From Hymenobacter negativus (GTDB taxonomy: Bacteria > Bacteroidota > Bacteroidia > Cytophagales > Hymenobacteraceae): a stretch of 64,000 nt of DNA. The stretch is from contig NZ_JAGETZ010000002.1 in the NCBI RefSeq assembly GCF_017571495.1, positions 606,448 through 670,447 of the forward strand, read 5' to 3'. The notes under the pieces were generated by a model. The model was not told the origin of the DNA. It saw nothing but the letters and a program-made list of their open reading frames with translations, and ran no database searches. Each line of letters starts with the position of its first letter. Within the stretch, counting starts at the first letter, position 1. Position numbers and translations under genes: made by a program. Positions 26,467 to 35,083 of this stretch are shown here, in pieces.

Positions 26467-27003
26467 TTACACCTCCCCGCGCAAAATCAGGGCAAATACG
26501 GCGTAGTTCAGCATGTCGCGGTAGCTGCCTTCCACGCTTTCACTCACCAGGGCGGCCCCGCCGATGTCTTCCAGCTGCTTCACGCGGTGCAGCTTCATCA
26601 GTATCAGGTCGGTGATGCTGGACACGCGCATCTGGCGCCAGGCTTCGCCATAGTCGTGGTTTTTGGCCAGCAGCAGGCGGCGGTTTTCGGCGGCCTCGTG
26701 GTCGTAGGCTTCGGCTACGGCGTCGGGCGTCATGTCGAGGGGGGTGTTGGCAGGCAGGTGCAGCTGCATCAGGGCAATGAGGCAGTAGTTGACGATGGCC
26801 ACGAACTCCTCGTTCACGTCATCGGCCACCAGCTGCACGCCGGTTTCCTGAATGGTCCGGATGCGGTTGGCCTTGATAAAAATCTGGTCCGTGACCGAGG
26901 GCAGCCGCAGAATGCGCCACGCCGTGCCGTAGTCGTGGGTTTTGGCCAAAAACAGGGTGCGGCAGCGGGCCAGCAGCAGGTCGTAGTGTTCGGGGGTGGT
27001 CAA
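26467..27003 (-). CDS. DUF1599 domain protein
   Basis: The family has two similar halves, and both are seen: LFLAKTHDYGTAWRILRLPSVTDQIFIKANRIRTIQE and LLLAKNHDYGEAWRQMRVSSITDLILMKLHRVKQLED. It is thought to act on nucleotides or their modification, but no reaction is established. The start is taken as TTG at 27003 (M-TTPEHYDLL), giving 178 residues, the family length. The ATG farther upstream at 27129 would add 42 residues encoded largely by an inverted repeat and would overlap the divergent folP start. It is divergent from folP and cdaA, a grouping I know from Bacteroidota. Confidence 0.88.
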   Translation of the reverse strand: MTTPEHYDLLLARCRTLFLAKTHDYGTAWRILRLPSVTDQIFIKANRIRTIQETGVQLVADDVNEEFVAIVNYCLIALMQLHLPANTPLDMTPDAVAEAYDHEAAENRRLLLAKNHDYGEAWRQMRVSSITDLILMKLHRVKQLEDIGGAALVSESVEGSYRDMLNYAVFALILRGEV

Positions 27004-27164
27004 GGAGTGATTGAATGAGGGAGTGACTGAGTGAGGGTCGTCGTAACGCCTATGCGGCTGCAAGTTCGCCCTGCCCGATGGATATTGAGGCCGTTTAGCT
27101 TTCTCAATTAATGCCATGCTTGCTCCCACCCAGTCCCTTAGTCACTCGGCTACTCAGTCCCTCC
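27004..27164. repeat. Degenerate inverted repeat spanning the DUF1599-folP junction
   Basis: GAGTGACTGAGTGAGGG-like sequence at 27004-27037 is mirrored at 27131-27164, with about 23 of 34 positions matching. One arm runs into the 5' end of folP and encodes part of its N-terminus. Confidence 0.55.
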
Positions 27165-27994
27165 GAAGCCCCCACGGCCGCCTGCTCGACCTGCGCCGTC
27201 CCCAGGTGATGGGCATCCTCAACCTCACGCCCGACTCGTTTTTTGCCGGCAGCCGCGTGGCTTCGGAACAGGACTTGCTCACGCGGGCTGAAGGCATGCT
27301 TAAGGCCGGCGCAGCCCTGCTCGACCTCGGAGCCTATAGCACCCGGCCGGGCGCCGAGGATATTTCGGCCGAAGAAGAAACGCGCCGCCTGCTGCCCGCC
27401 GTCGAAGCCCTGCGCCGCGCATTTCCGGCCGCCTTTCTCTCCGTTGACACTTTCCGGGCCGGCGTGGCCGCCGAAGCCGTGGCCGCCGGCGCCGACCTCG
27501 TGAATGACGTGGGCGGCGGTACCCTCGATGCCGAAATGTTTGCCACCGTGGGCCGCCTACGCGTGCCTTATGTGCTGATGCACCTGCGTGGCAACCCCCA
27601 AACCATGACCCAGCTCACGCATTACGAAGACGACCTCGTGCTGACACTGCTGCGCTATTTCCGTGATGGGCTGTCCGCCCTCCGCCAGGCTGGCGTCACC
27701 GATGTGCTGCTTGACCCCGGCTTCGGCTTCGCCAAAACCGCTGCCCAAAGCCACGAGCTGCTACGCCGCCTGCCCGAGCTACAGGCGCTGGGTCTGCCCA
27801 TTCTGGCGGCTCTTTCGCGCAAGAAAATGGTGTACGGCCCCCTCGGCCTGAGCCCCGAGGCGGCCCTCAACGGCACCACGGCCCTGCACATGGTGGCGCT
27901 GCAGGGTGGGGCCCGCCTGCTCCGCGCCCACGACGTGGCCGAAGCGGCCCAAACCATACAATTATTTGCCAATACCTTTCCAGACGCCGAATAA
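27116..27994 (+). CDS. folP: Dihydropteroate synthase
   Basis: Condenses 4-aminobenzoate with hydroxymethyl-dihydropterin diphosphate in folate synthesis; target of sulfonamides. The 292-residue TIM barrel has VMGILNLTPDSFFAGS, GAALLDLGAYSTRPGAEDIS, SVDTFRAGVAAEAVAAGADLVNDVGGG, YVLMHLRGNPQTM, LLDPGFGFAKT and the C-terminal HDVAEAAQ, all canonical. No alternative start codon lies between 27119 and VMGIL except a GTG inside the core, so the ATG at 27116 is kept although residues about 5-18 (TQSLSHSATQSLRS) come from a repeat arm. cdaA follows on the same strand after a 163-base gap holding a dispersed repeat. Confidence 0.94.
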   Translation: MLAPTQSLSHSATQSLRSPHGRLLDLRRPQVMGILNLTPDSFFAGSRVASEQDLLTRAEGMLKAGAALLDLGAYSTRPGAEDISAEEETRRLLPAVEALRRAFPAAFLSVDTFRAGVAAEAVAAGADLVNDVGGGTLDAEMFATVGRLRVPYVLMHLRGNPQTMTQLTHYEDDLVLTLLRYFRDGLSALRQAGVTDVLLDPGFGFAKTAAQSHELLRRLPELQALGLPILAALSRKKMVYGPLGLSPEAALNGTTALHMVALQGGARLLRAHDVAEAAQTIQLFANTFPDAE

Positions 27995-28023
27995 AGGCCG
28001 TAATTTGAGGAGACGTTTGTCCT

Positions 28024-28115
28024 TCTGAGCTGAGCGAAGGACCTCATCACCGGTGTGCCATTTGTGGATTGCTGCAACTCGTTCTGCGGTGATGAGGTCC
28101 TTCGCTCAGCTCAGG
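28024..28115. repeat. Dispersed inverted repeat between folP and cdaA
   Basis: Arms 28024-28052 and 28087-28115 match at 28 of 29 positions and contain CTGAGCTGAGCGAAGGACC. The core AGCGAAGGACCT is shared with the element at 22482-22614 (GCGAAGGACCTATTCACG on its minus strand), so both belong to one family. It may act as a terminator or RNA-stability element between folP and cdaA. Confidence 0.85.
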
Positions 28116-28157
28116 ATGGCAGCCGCTTCCCCGAAGCCCATCCCATCCCACCCGCCC

Positions 28158-28991
28158 ATGTCCGGCCCATTTCCCATCAATTTCCTGCATTTCGGCTGGA
28201 TTGACGCGGCCGATGTGTTGCTGGTAACGGTGCTGTTGTATCAGCTATACAAGTTGTTGCGCGGCTCGGTGGCACTGAATGTGGCGTTGGGGCTTATTTC
28301 TTTCTACCTGCTCTACCTCGTGGTGAAGGCCACCGGCATGGAGCTGCTTACCAAGATTCTGGGGCAGTTTATGAGCGTGGGGGTGCTGGCCAGCATCATC
28401 CTCTTTCAGCAGGAAATCCGGCGGTTTCTGCTGAATGTGGGCAAGGCCACCGCCCTGGAGCGCATGCGCGGCTGGTCCTGGGGTCGCCCCACCGAGACAG
28501 CCCCACTGTTGGTCAGCCCTTTTGTGGAAGCGGCCAAAAGCTTGTCTAACAAATACACCGGTGCACTCATCTGCTTCACCCAGGCTTCCGACCTATCGGC
28601 CTTCGCCGAATCCGGCGACCGGCTTGATGCCGAAGTCAGCAAGCGCCTGCTATTGTCCATCTTCAACAAAACCAGCCCGCTGCACGACGGCGCCGTGATT
28701 ATCGCCAACGGCCGCATCAAGGCCGCCCGCTGCATCTTGCCGGTGAGCGAAAATCCCGATGTGCCAGCCTCGCTCGGCCTGCGCCACCGCGCCGCCATTG
28801 GCCTGAGCGAAATTACCGATGCTGTGATACTGGTGGTAAGCGAAGAAACCGGTGCCATGAGCCTCGTGCACCACGGCGAAGTGCACCGCAACCTGAACAC
28901 CGCCGAGCTGAAGGCCCGCCTGGGCGAGTGGCTGCTGGCCGTGCATCCCGGCACGGCCGCGGTGAAAATTCCTGCTTCCCCTTTGCGCTGA
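28158..28991 (+). CDS. cdaA: Diadenylate cyclase (c-di-AMP synthase)
   Basis: Makes the second messenger c-di-AMP from two ATP. The 277-residue protein starts at MSGPFPINFLHFGWIDAADVLLV; the earlier in-frame ATG at 28053 lies inside the repeat. Three membrane helices (about 12-35, 37-58, 70-88) are followed by the DisA_N cyclase domain with the catalytic HDGAVII motif and the GLRHRAAIG motif that binds ATP. This is the CdaA/DacA type. No YbbR-domain regulator (cdaR) is encoded next to it. It follows folP on the same strand. Confidence 0.95.
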   Translation: MSGPFPINFLHFGWIDAADVLLVTVLLYQLYKLLRGSVALNVALGLISFYLLYLVVKATGMELLTKILGQFMSVGVLASIILFQQEIRRFLLNVGKATALERMRGWSWGRPTETAPLLVSPFVEAAKSLSNKYTGALICFTQASDLSAFAESGDRLDAEVSKRLLLSIFNKTSPLHDGAVIIANGRIKAARCILPVSENPDVPASLGLRHRAAIGLSEITDAVILVVSEETGAMSLVHHGEVHRNLNTAELKARLGEWLLAVHPGTAAVKIPASPLR

Positions 28992-29594
28992 AAAGGGCAG
29001 GCAAAGTCACGCGACAGAGCGTTTTGAGCGGTGGCTTCGACAGTTTTCGCAATTAGGCTGCTAAGTTTTGGCGGCTAAGCCGCCAAGAGTACCTCTACGC
29101 AATGCTTGGTGCGTGAGTGGTAGGTTCCAACCTGTTGCGCCTGACCTGCGCGGGCCAACGACAAGAGCTCCGCTGGCATACTCACTAGTGGGGCTGTTGT
29201 GTGAGGTAAATAACTGGTAATACGTTATAAACTTGCCGTTATGGCTGACTTTGCTGAGTTCGGTAGGTAGGTGCATTGCTCTATTATGCCGCGATTATGG
29301 TTGCGATAATTCTCGATTAAGTGATTGATAAATAGATTTTTGTTGGATGATATAGTAGTATGAAAAGGCAGCAATACGAGGTGGTACTATTAGGTTTCTG
29401 GATGTTTGGGTTTTAATTTTCTCGGATTGTTATGAGTCACACTCAATTAACCAAGGATTATTTGTCTCTCTTTTGAGAGCTCTTCAGCAAGTGCTCGTTG
29501 CTTGATACTCTTATCTGTTTGCCCACCCGCTACTCGTTCTGGTTCTCTTTTTTAACCTCACTTCACATACTCTCTTACACTTCACGCTTCTTTT
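28992..29594. other. Intergenic region upstream of the beta-helix T9SS gene
   Basis: About 600 bases. A hairpin TTGGCGGC-TAA-GCCGCCAA at 29068-29086 may end the cdaA transcript. From about 29200 to 29480 the sequence is AT-rich and has no coding signal. The last 100 bases are pyrimidine-rich like the leaders of other T9SS genes here. No exact TAnnTTTG box was found. Confidence 0.5.
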
Positions 29595-32500
29595 ATGCTC
29601 AAACCTTTACTTCGTGAACAGCCCGGAATGCTGTTGCGACATCTCACTTCCCCCAAGCGGCTGACGTGGCTGTTTGGCGCTGGGGCCTTGCTGCTGGGCA
29701 GCCTGGGCGCTCAGGCCCAAACCACGGTATTCAACGAAACATTTGAAGGTGCCACGAACAGCTTTACCATTGTCAACGGCACGCAGGCCAACCAGTGGTT
29801 TGTTGGTACGCCCGGCGGCAACGGCCCCACCACCACGGGCACCAAAGCCGCTTACGTCAGCAACGATGCCGGCGTCACAAATGCCTACACCCTTACCACG
29901 GCGGCGGTAACGCACATGTACCGCGATGTGACGTTCCCAACTGGACAGAACATTGTGCAGCTGGGCTTTGACTGGCTGGCTGGCGGCGAAAGCACGTACG
30001 ACTACATCCAAGTATTCCTGGTGCCCACCACGATAACGCCCGCGGCTGGTACGCAGCTTGTAAACGGTACGGCCGGAGCCGTGCAAATCGGCAGCAACCT
30101 CAACCTTCAAACCACCTTTGGCCGCAGCACCTTCCAGCTGCCGGCTTCAGTAGCGGGCACTACGCAGCGCCTGGTGTTCACCTGGCGCAACGATGGCTCG
30201 CTGGGCGCGCAGCCTCCCGGCGTGATTGACAACGTGACGACTACGGCCCAGGTGGCCAACCCCATCAGCGGAGCCTACACCATCAACAGCGCCCAGCCCA
30301 CGGCCGGTACCAACTTCACCAGCTTCACGGATGCGGCCACGCGCCTCAACCTGGACGGCATCAGCGGGCCCACCACCATTACCGTTAGCGGCGGCCCCTA
30401 CACCGAGCAGTTTCTGCTGAACCAGGTAGCCGGCGTGAGCGCCACCAATACCCTGGTTGTCAACGGAGGCGGGCGTACCATTCGGTTTGCTTCGGCCAAT
30501 AGCAACCAGCGTGCGGTGGTGCAGCTCAACGGCACCGATTACACCACCATCAACAACTTGGTGATTGATGCTACGGGCGGTGGCACAGCCGGTACCTATG
30601 GCTACGGCGTGCTGCTGACCAATGCGGCCGATAACGACCGGATTACCAATTGTACTGTAAACGCGGACATTACCAGCACATCAACTAGCTTCACTGGTAT
30701 TGCCGTGAGCGGTTCAACCTCATCGAGCACAGCCACAGCCAATCCTTCGGCCAGCAACACGACCATTGAGGGCAATGCCGTGAGCGGTGGCTACTATGGC
30801 ATTACGCTGGCGGGCAACAGCACGACTTCGCTGAACGCGGGCAACATTGTGCGCAACAACAACATCCGCGACTTTTACACCTACGGCCTGTACGTGTACT
30901 ACCAGGATGGTGCCCAGATTGTAGGCAACGACATCGCCCGTCCGCTGCGCACCAATTCCAGCACCTACTATGGTATTTACCTGCAAAGCTCGCGGGGCCT
31001 GACGGTGGAGAAAAACCGTCTGCACGATGCCTTCACCGGCAACCCGACTTCGACCAGCACCATTTATGGCGTGTACATCGGCACCGGTACCGTGGGCACG
31101 GCTACGGCTACCAACGATTACGTGAACAACTTGATTTATAAGATGAACGGCAATGGATTGCAGTACCTGTTCTACAACACAGGTGGCGCATACAGCCGGA
31201 TTTACAACAACACCATCAACTCCGACGACCAGGCAGCCACAACAGCTTCGGCCACGTATGGCGTCTACAGCACGGGTACCAACTCGGAGGTGAAAAACAA
31301 CGTGGTGAGCATCACGCGCACCGGTACGGGCACCAAGTATGGCCTGTACTACGTGACGAGCGCCCCGAGCAGCAACTACAATGACATTTATGTGCCCACC
31401 GGCAACGTGGGCTATTTTACCACAGCCTATGCCACACTGGCCAACTGGCAGGCAGCCAACAGCAGCGCCTTCGACCAGAATAGTGTCTCGGCCGACCCGG
31501 TGTTCGTGAATGCTGCCAACGGCAACCTCACGCCGGCCAACGTGCTGCTCAATAACGCCGGCACCCCGCTCACGCGTGTGACCGACGACATTACCGGCGC
31601 CACCCGCGGCGCTACGCCCGACTTAGGTGCGTATGAGTTTACGCCCGTGGCCGTTGATGTCGCGCCCGTGTCGCTTGTCAGCCCGGCTACTGCCACAACC
31701 TGCTTCAGCGGTGCGGAGCCAATAATTGTGCAGCTTCGCAATGGCGGCACGGCGGCCCTGAACTTTGCTACCAACGCCGCGATGGTGACGGTGGTGGTGA
31801 CGCCGCCCACTGGCGCAGCCCAGACTTTCACCACCACGGTGAGCACGGGCACGCTGGCCAGCGGCGCCACCCAAAACATAACCCTGCCTGGTACCCTGAG
31901 CATGACGGCCCTGGGAGCCTACTCCTTTGCCATCACGGCCACCGCCGTGGGCGACCTGAACACGAGCAACAACGTGCTGACGCCCGCGCCAACCCGCACG
32001 GCGGTGGCACCAGCTGCAGGTGTACTCTCGCCTGCGGCCTTCGCCATCTGCGTAAGCGGTACGGCTTCGTTGTCGCTAACCGGCTCATCCAACGGCAACA
32101 TTCAGTACCAGAGCGCAACCAGTGCTACGGGGCCCTTCACGGATATTACGGGCGCTACTTCGACCGCCTACACCACGCCTGTGCTCACCAGCACCATGTA
32201 CTACCGTGTGCGGACCACCTGCAACGCCAACACGGTGTACAGCAACGTGGCCACCATAACGGTGAACAACCCGGTGATTTCGGGTGCTCCCTCGCCGGTA
32301 AGCACCTGCGCCGGTGGTACGGCTACGCTCTCGGCCACGGTGCCGACGGGTGTTTCGGTACGTTACTTCACGGCGGCCACCGGTGGCACACCGGTAGGCA
32401 CCGGCAACCCCTTCGTAACGTCCGCGCTTACGGCAAACACGACCTACTATGCTGAGGCCTACACCGGCAGCACCGAAAGCGTGGGCAAGGCCGTGACCAC

Positions 32501-33992
32501 CAACCTGGGCACGGCGGGGTATACCCTGGACGCGGGCCTGGTCTTCAACGTAGCCGCTGCCACGCAAATCCAAAGCGTAACCGTATTCCCCAGCTCGACC
32601 ACGGCCGGCACCCTGACCGTGGCGCTGGTGAATTCGGCCGGCACCACCATCTCCACCGTGGGGCCCCTCACCATTCCCGCGGGCAGCCTCACTGCAGCTG
32701 TGCCCGTAGTACTACCCCTCAACCTTAGCGTGCCTGCAGGCACGGGCTACCGCCTAGTGGCCGTGGGGACCCACCCCGAGCTGCACCGCGAAAGCACCAG
32801 CTTAACCTTTCCATACACGTCACCTACTGGCAACGTGAGTATTACGGGCGGCTATATCTCCGGCACTTCCACCACTTACTATTTCTTCTACAACTGGCAG
32901 ATTGGCGGTGAGTGCGTGAACACGGCTGCTCGTACCCCCATTCAGGTGAACGTGACGCCCGGCCTAGTGGCTTCGCTGCCGGTAGCGGCAGCCACTATTT
33001 GCGGCAACACGGCCTACCAACTGGCGGGCACCATCGCCGGCACTTCGACGGGTGCCACCTACACCAGCAGCGGCACGGGCACCTTCTCACCCAACGCTTC
33101 TACACTCAACGCCACCTACACGCCTTCGGCTGCCGATATCACCGCTGGCACCGTGACCCTGACCCTGACCCCGACGGGCCCGACTGCTTCCTGCACCTCG
33201 GTGGGACGGGTGACGCTCACGGTGGTGACCCCACCGAACGCCGCGTTCAGCTACCCTTCGGGTACGTACTGCGCGGGCTCGAACATGACCATCGCCCCGG
33301 TGCTGGCAGCAGGTGCCACCTCGGGCACGTTCTCGACCACGGGCTCCGGCCTGCGGATTGACCCCTTGACGGGCGTTATCAGCCTGGCCACCCAGATTAC
33401 CAGCGGCACGTTCACCATCACCAACGCCGTGACGACGACGGGCGTGTGTAACGGCACGGGTTCGACGGCCACCATCACCATCAACCCGGCAGTAGGCACG
33501 CCCACACTCACGGCGCAGGCGCTGCCCGGCGGCGGGGTGCAGTTGAGCACCAACCCGGTAGGGGGCGTGCAGTATCAGTTCTTCGTGAATGGCGTGGCTG
33601 TGGGCTCGGCCAGCACCAATTTCTCCGTAATGGTGCCAAATGTGCCGGCCAGTGCTTCCTACACAGTCGTGCTGGTAGTGCCAAACGGCTGCTCGTCGGC
33701 GCCCTCTACGGCAGTAGTGGTGACGGCTACGGCCGTGGCATCCCTGAATGGGGTGAGCCTGCGGGTGTACCCCAACCCAACCGCCGATGGCATGCTGACA
33801 CTGGAACTGACCGGCGCGAAGGCCAAGGCCTCGCAGCTGACGGTGCTCAATTCGTTGGGCCAGGTGGTTCACACGGGCCTGGTGCCAGCCGGTACGGCCT
33901 CGCTGGCTCTGCGTACGTTGGCATCGGGCGTCTACACCTTCCGCGTGCAGACGAGCGAAGGCGTGCTCACCCAGCGCGTCGTGCGCGAGTAG
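29595..33992 (+). CDS. Giant T9SS-secreted parallel beta-helix protein
   Basis: A 1465-residue secreted protein. The signal peptide ends at LGAQAQ (about 42). Residues about 45-215 form a jelly-roll-like domain (VFNETFEGATNSFTIVNG). Residues about 220-690 are a right-handed parallel beta-helix: repeated short strands such as TTINNLVIDATGG, TTIEGNAVSGGYYGITL, NNIRDFYTYGLYVYYQDGAQIVGN and NRIT-type turns, closed by RGATPDLGAYEF. Then come CARDB/Ig-like domains up to about 1380, and a T9SS sorting domain from LRVYPNPTADG. Beta-helices of this kind occur in polysaccharide lyases and adhesins, but no catalytic site can be assigned. Confidence 0.85.
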   Translation: MLKPLLREQPGMLLRHLTSPKRLTWLFGAGALLLGSLGAQAQTTVFNETFEGATNSFTIVNGTQANQWFVGTPGGNGPTTTGTKAAYVSNDAGVTNAYTLTTAAVTHMYRDVTFPTGQNIVQLGFDWLAGGESTYDYIQVFLVPTTITPAAGTQLVNGTAGAVQIGSNLNLQTTFGRSTFQLPASVAGTTQRLVFTWRNDGSLGAQPPGVIDNVTTTAQVANPISGAYTINSAQPTAGTNFTSFTDAATRLNLDGISGPTTITVSGGPYTEQFLLNQVAGVSATNTLVVNGGGRTIRFASANSNQRAVVQLNGTDYTTINNLVIDATGGGTAGTYGYGVLLTNAADNDRITNCTVNADITSTSTSFTGIAVSGSTSSSTATANPSASNTTIEGNAVSGGYYGITLAGNSTTSLNAGNIVRNNNIRDFYTYGLYVYYQDGAQIVGNDIARPLRTNSSTYYGIYLQSSRGLTVEKNRLHDAFTGNPTSTSTIYGVYIGTGTVGTATATNDYVNNLIYKMNGNGLQYLFYNTGGAYSRIYNNTINSDDQAATTASATYGVYSTGTNSEVKNNVVSITRTGTGTKYGLYYVTSAPSSNYNDIYVPTGNVGYFTTAYATLANWQAANSSAFDQNSVSADPVFVNAANGNLTPANVLLNNAGTPLTRVTDDITGATRGATPDLGAYEFTPVAVDVAPVSLVSPATATTCFSGAEPIIVQLRNGGTAALNFATNAAMVTVVVTPPTGAAQTFTTTVSTGTLASGATQNITLPGTLSMTALGAYSFAITATAVGDLNTSNNVLTPAPTRTAVAPAAGVLSPAAFAICVSGTASLSLTGSSNGNIQYQSATSATGPFTDITGATSTAYTTPVLTSTMYYRVRTTCNANTVYSNVATITVNNPVISGAPSPVSTCAGGTATLSATVPTGVSVRYFTAATGGTPVGTGNPFVTSALTANTTYYAEAYTGSTESVGKAVTTNLGTAGYTLDAGLVFNVAAATQIQSVTVFPSSTTAGTLTVALVNSAGTTISTVGPLTIPAGSLTAAVPVVLPLNLSVPAGTGYRLVAVGTHPELHRESTSLTFPYTSPTGNVSITGGYISGTSTTYYFFYNWQIGGECVNTAARTPIQVNVTPGLVASLPVAAATICGNTAYQLAGTIAGTSTGATYTSSGTGTFSPNASTLNATYTPSAADITAGTVTLTLTPTGPTASCTSVGRVTLTVVTPPNAAFSYPSGTYCAGSNMTIAPVLAAGATSGTFSTTGSGLRIDPLTGVISLATQITSGTFTITNAVTTTGVCNGTGSTATITINPAVGTPTLTAQALPGGGVQLSTNPVGGVQYQFFVNGVAVGSASTNFSVMVPNVPASASYTVVLVVPNGCSSAPSTAVVVTATAVASLNGVSLRVYPNPTADGMLTLELTGAKAKASQLTVLNSLGQVVHTGLVPAGTASLALRTLASGVYTFRVQTSEGVLTQRVVRE

Positions 33993-34010
33993 CTTGAGTA
34001 ACGGTTTAGG

Positions 34011-34056
34011 CAAATAAAAGGCCCCGCTGGCAGCTGCCAGCGGGGCCTTTTATTTG
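34011..34056. terminator. 46-bp perfect palindrome acting as bidirectional terminator
   Basis: CAAATAAAAGGCCCCGCTGGCAG (34011-34033) is followed immediately by its exact reverse complement (34034-34056). The core is GC-rich and the ends give A-rich and T-rich flanks. It lies 19 bases after the stop of the beta-helix gene. Confidence 0.88.
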
Positions 34057-34319
34057 CGAGCTCAGCCGCAGATACGGGGCCGCTCGGCGAGAAATTTACA
34101 ATGAATGGTTCTGCTTCAAATTCAGCAAGCAAGTGAAGCTATTTAGAGAATTTGAAAAGCCGGTAGTATTGCTGCCAAATAGGCCGCGCTGTGAGAGCCC
34201 CTCCGTGCTGATTGGGAATTCTGCCCTGCGCTTGGCTATTTTGGGCTAAGCTGCCAGCTACTCACCTTGAGTGCGAAGAGCAAAGCCACTCTGGTATCAC
34301 AGTAATACAACCTTGAATA
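34057..34319. other. Intergenic stretch before the XRE-type regulator
   Basis: No coding or RNA feature is supported. Base composition falls towards AT from about 34080. The regulatory boxes near the regulator's start are listed separately. Confidence 0.5.
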
Positions 34320-34410
34320 CTGTACCCTTGTATCATAAAAATACGGAAGGTGGTACAATATTCGAATCAGACCTGTACCCTTGTGAAATAGTTGTTCCGT
34401 AAAGGGTACA
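34320..34410. promoter_or_regulatory. Three TGTACCCTT boxes upstream of the XRE-type regulator
   Basis: CTGTACCCTTGT occurs twice as an exact 12-base direct repeat (34320-34331 and 34373-34384), and the inverted form AAGGGTACA lies at 34402-34410. The third box directly abuts TACCTTTT (34411-34418), a near -7 box, just before the ATG at 34428. TACCCTTG itself is one base from TAnnTTTG, so the boxes could be tandem promoters, operators, or both. Autoregulation by the encoded HTH protein is inference. Confidence 0.55.
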
Positions 34411-34427
34411 TACCTTTTTTGCTGAAT

Positions 34428-34997
34428 ATGCCTCCTTCTCCGCTCGCTGGGTCGTCATTGCCCGCCCGCATTCGCCAGTATTTCGGCCTTGAGCAACGTG
34501 CGCTGGCCCTGTATCTGGGCGTGAGTCCGGTGCTGGTAAAGCACATAGAAGCCGGCCGGCGACGTCTTACCAGTGCTCTTTCGCTGGCGCTGGAGCCCCT
34601 GGCCCGGCACTTGCCACCCCCCGCTGCTGAGTCACTCGACTCGGCTTCGGCCCCCACTGCCTTCGAGCTCCCGCCTGGCACTCTTGCCCCCGACGTGGCC
34701 GAGTTGGATTTACGCCGCCGCGTGTGCCAGCAGCAAGCCTTGCGCATCGAAAAAGAGCTGGCTGTTCTCACGCAGCGGGCCCGCGCCGCCCGCCACTGGG
34801 CCGAGGCCCTACCCGTGTTGCTGCCCACGCCCCAGGCTACCTCCGCCGACCCCGACCGCGCCGCCTGGCTCACGGGCTGGCTGGGGCGGCAGGCCCGCCC
34901 CCTGCCCCCCGAAACTGCCACCCGCTGGCACCTGCTACGTGCCCGCCAGGCCGCGCTGGCCGCCGAGATAGCTGCGCTGGGAGAGGCGGGAAAGTAG
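34428..34997 (+). CDS. XRE-like helix-turn-helix protein
   Basis: A 189-residue protein beginning MPPSPLAGSS. Residues about 9-50 (ARIRQYFGLEQRALALYLGVSPVLVKHIEAGRR) have the lambda-repressor-type pattern of a DNA-binding helix-turn-helix with the usual Q-x-x-A-x-x-L-G-V spacing. The rest is Pro/Ala-rich and then helical with many Arg, Ala and Glu residues and possible coiled-coil character (LRRRVCQQQALRIEKELAVLTQRARAARHWAEAL). No toxin partner or ligand-binding domain is visible. The repeated boxes upstream suggest that it controls its own promoter. Confidence 0.68.
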   Translation: MPPSPLAGSSLPARIRQYFGLEQRALALYLGVSPVLVKHIEAGRRRLTSALSLALEPLARHLPPPAAESLDSASAPTAFELPPGTLAPDVAELDLRRRVCQQQALRIEKELAVLTQRARAARHWAEALPVLLPTPQATSADPDRAAWLTGWLGRQARPLPPETATRWHLLRARQAALAAEIAALGEAGK

Positions 34998-35083
34998 CAC
35001 GAGAACTGGGGCAGCCGAGGGTGCAGGACAGCCGTCGGACACAGCCCAAGCTATTATTGCTTACCCAAATTGCCTGCTGGGCG

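Noticed and set aside
34350..34372. TTCGAATC, resembling a tRNA T-loop
   Set aside because: No acceptor stem, anticodon arm or CCA context could be drawn around it.
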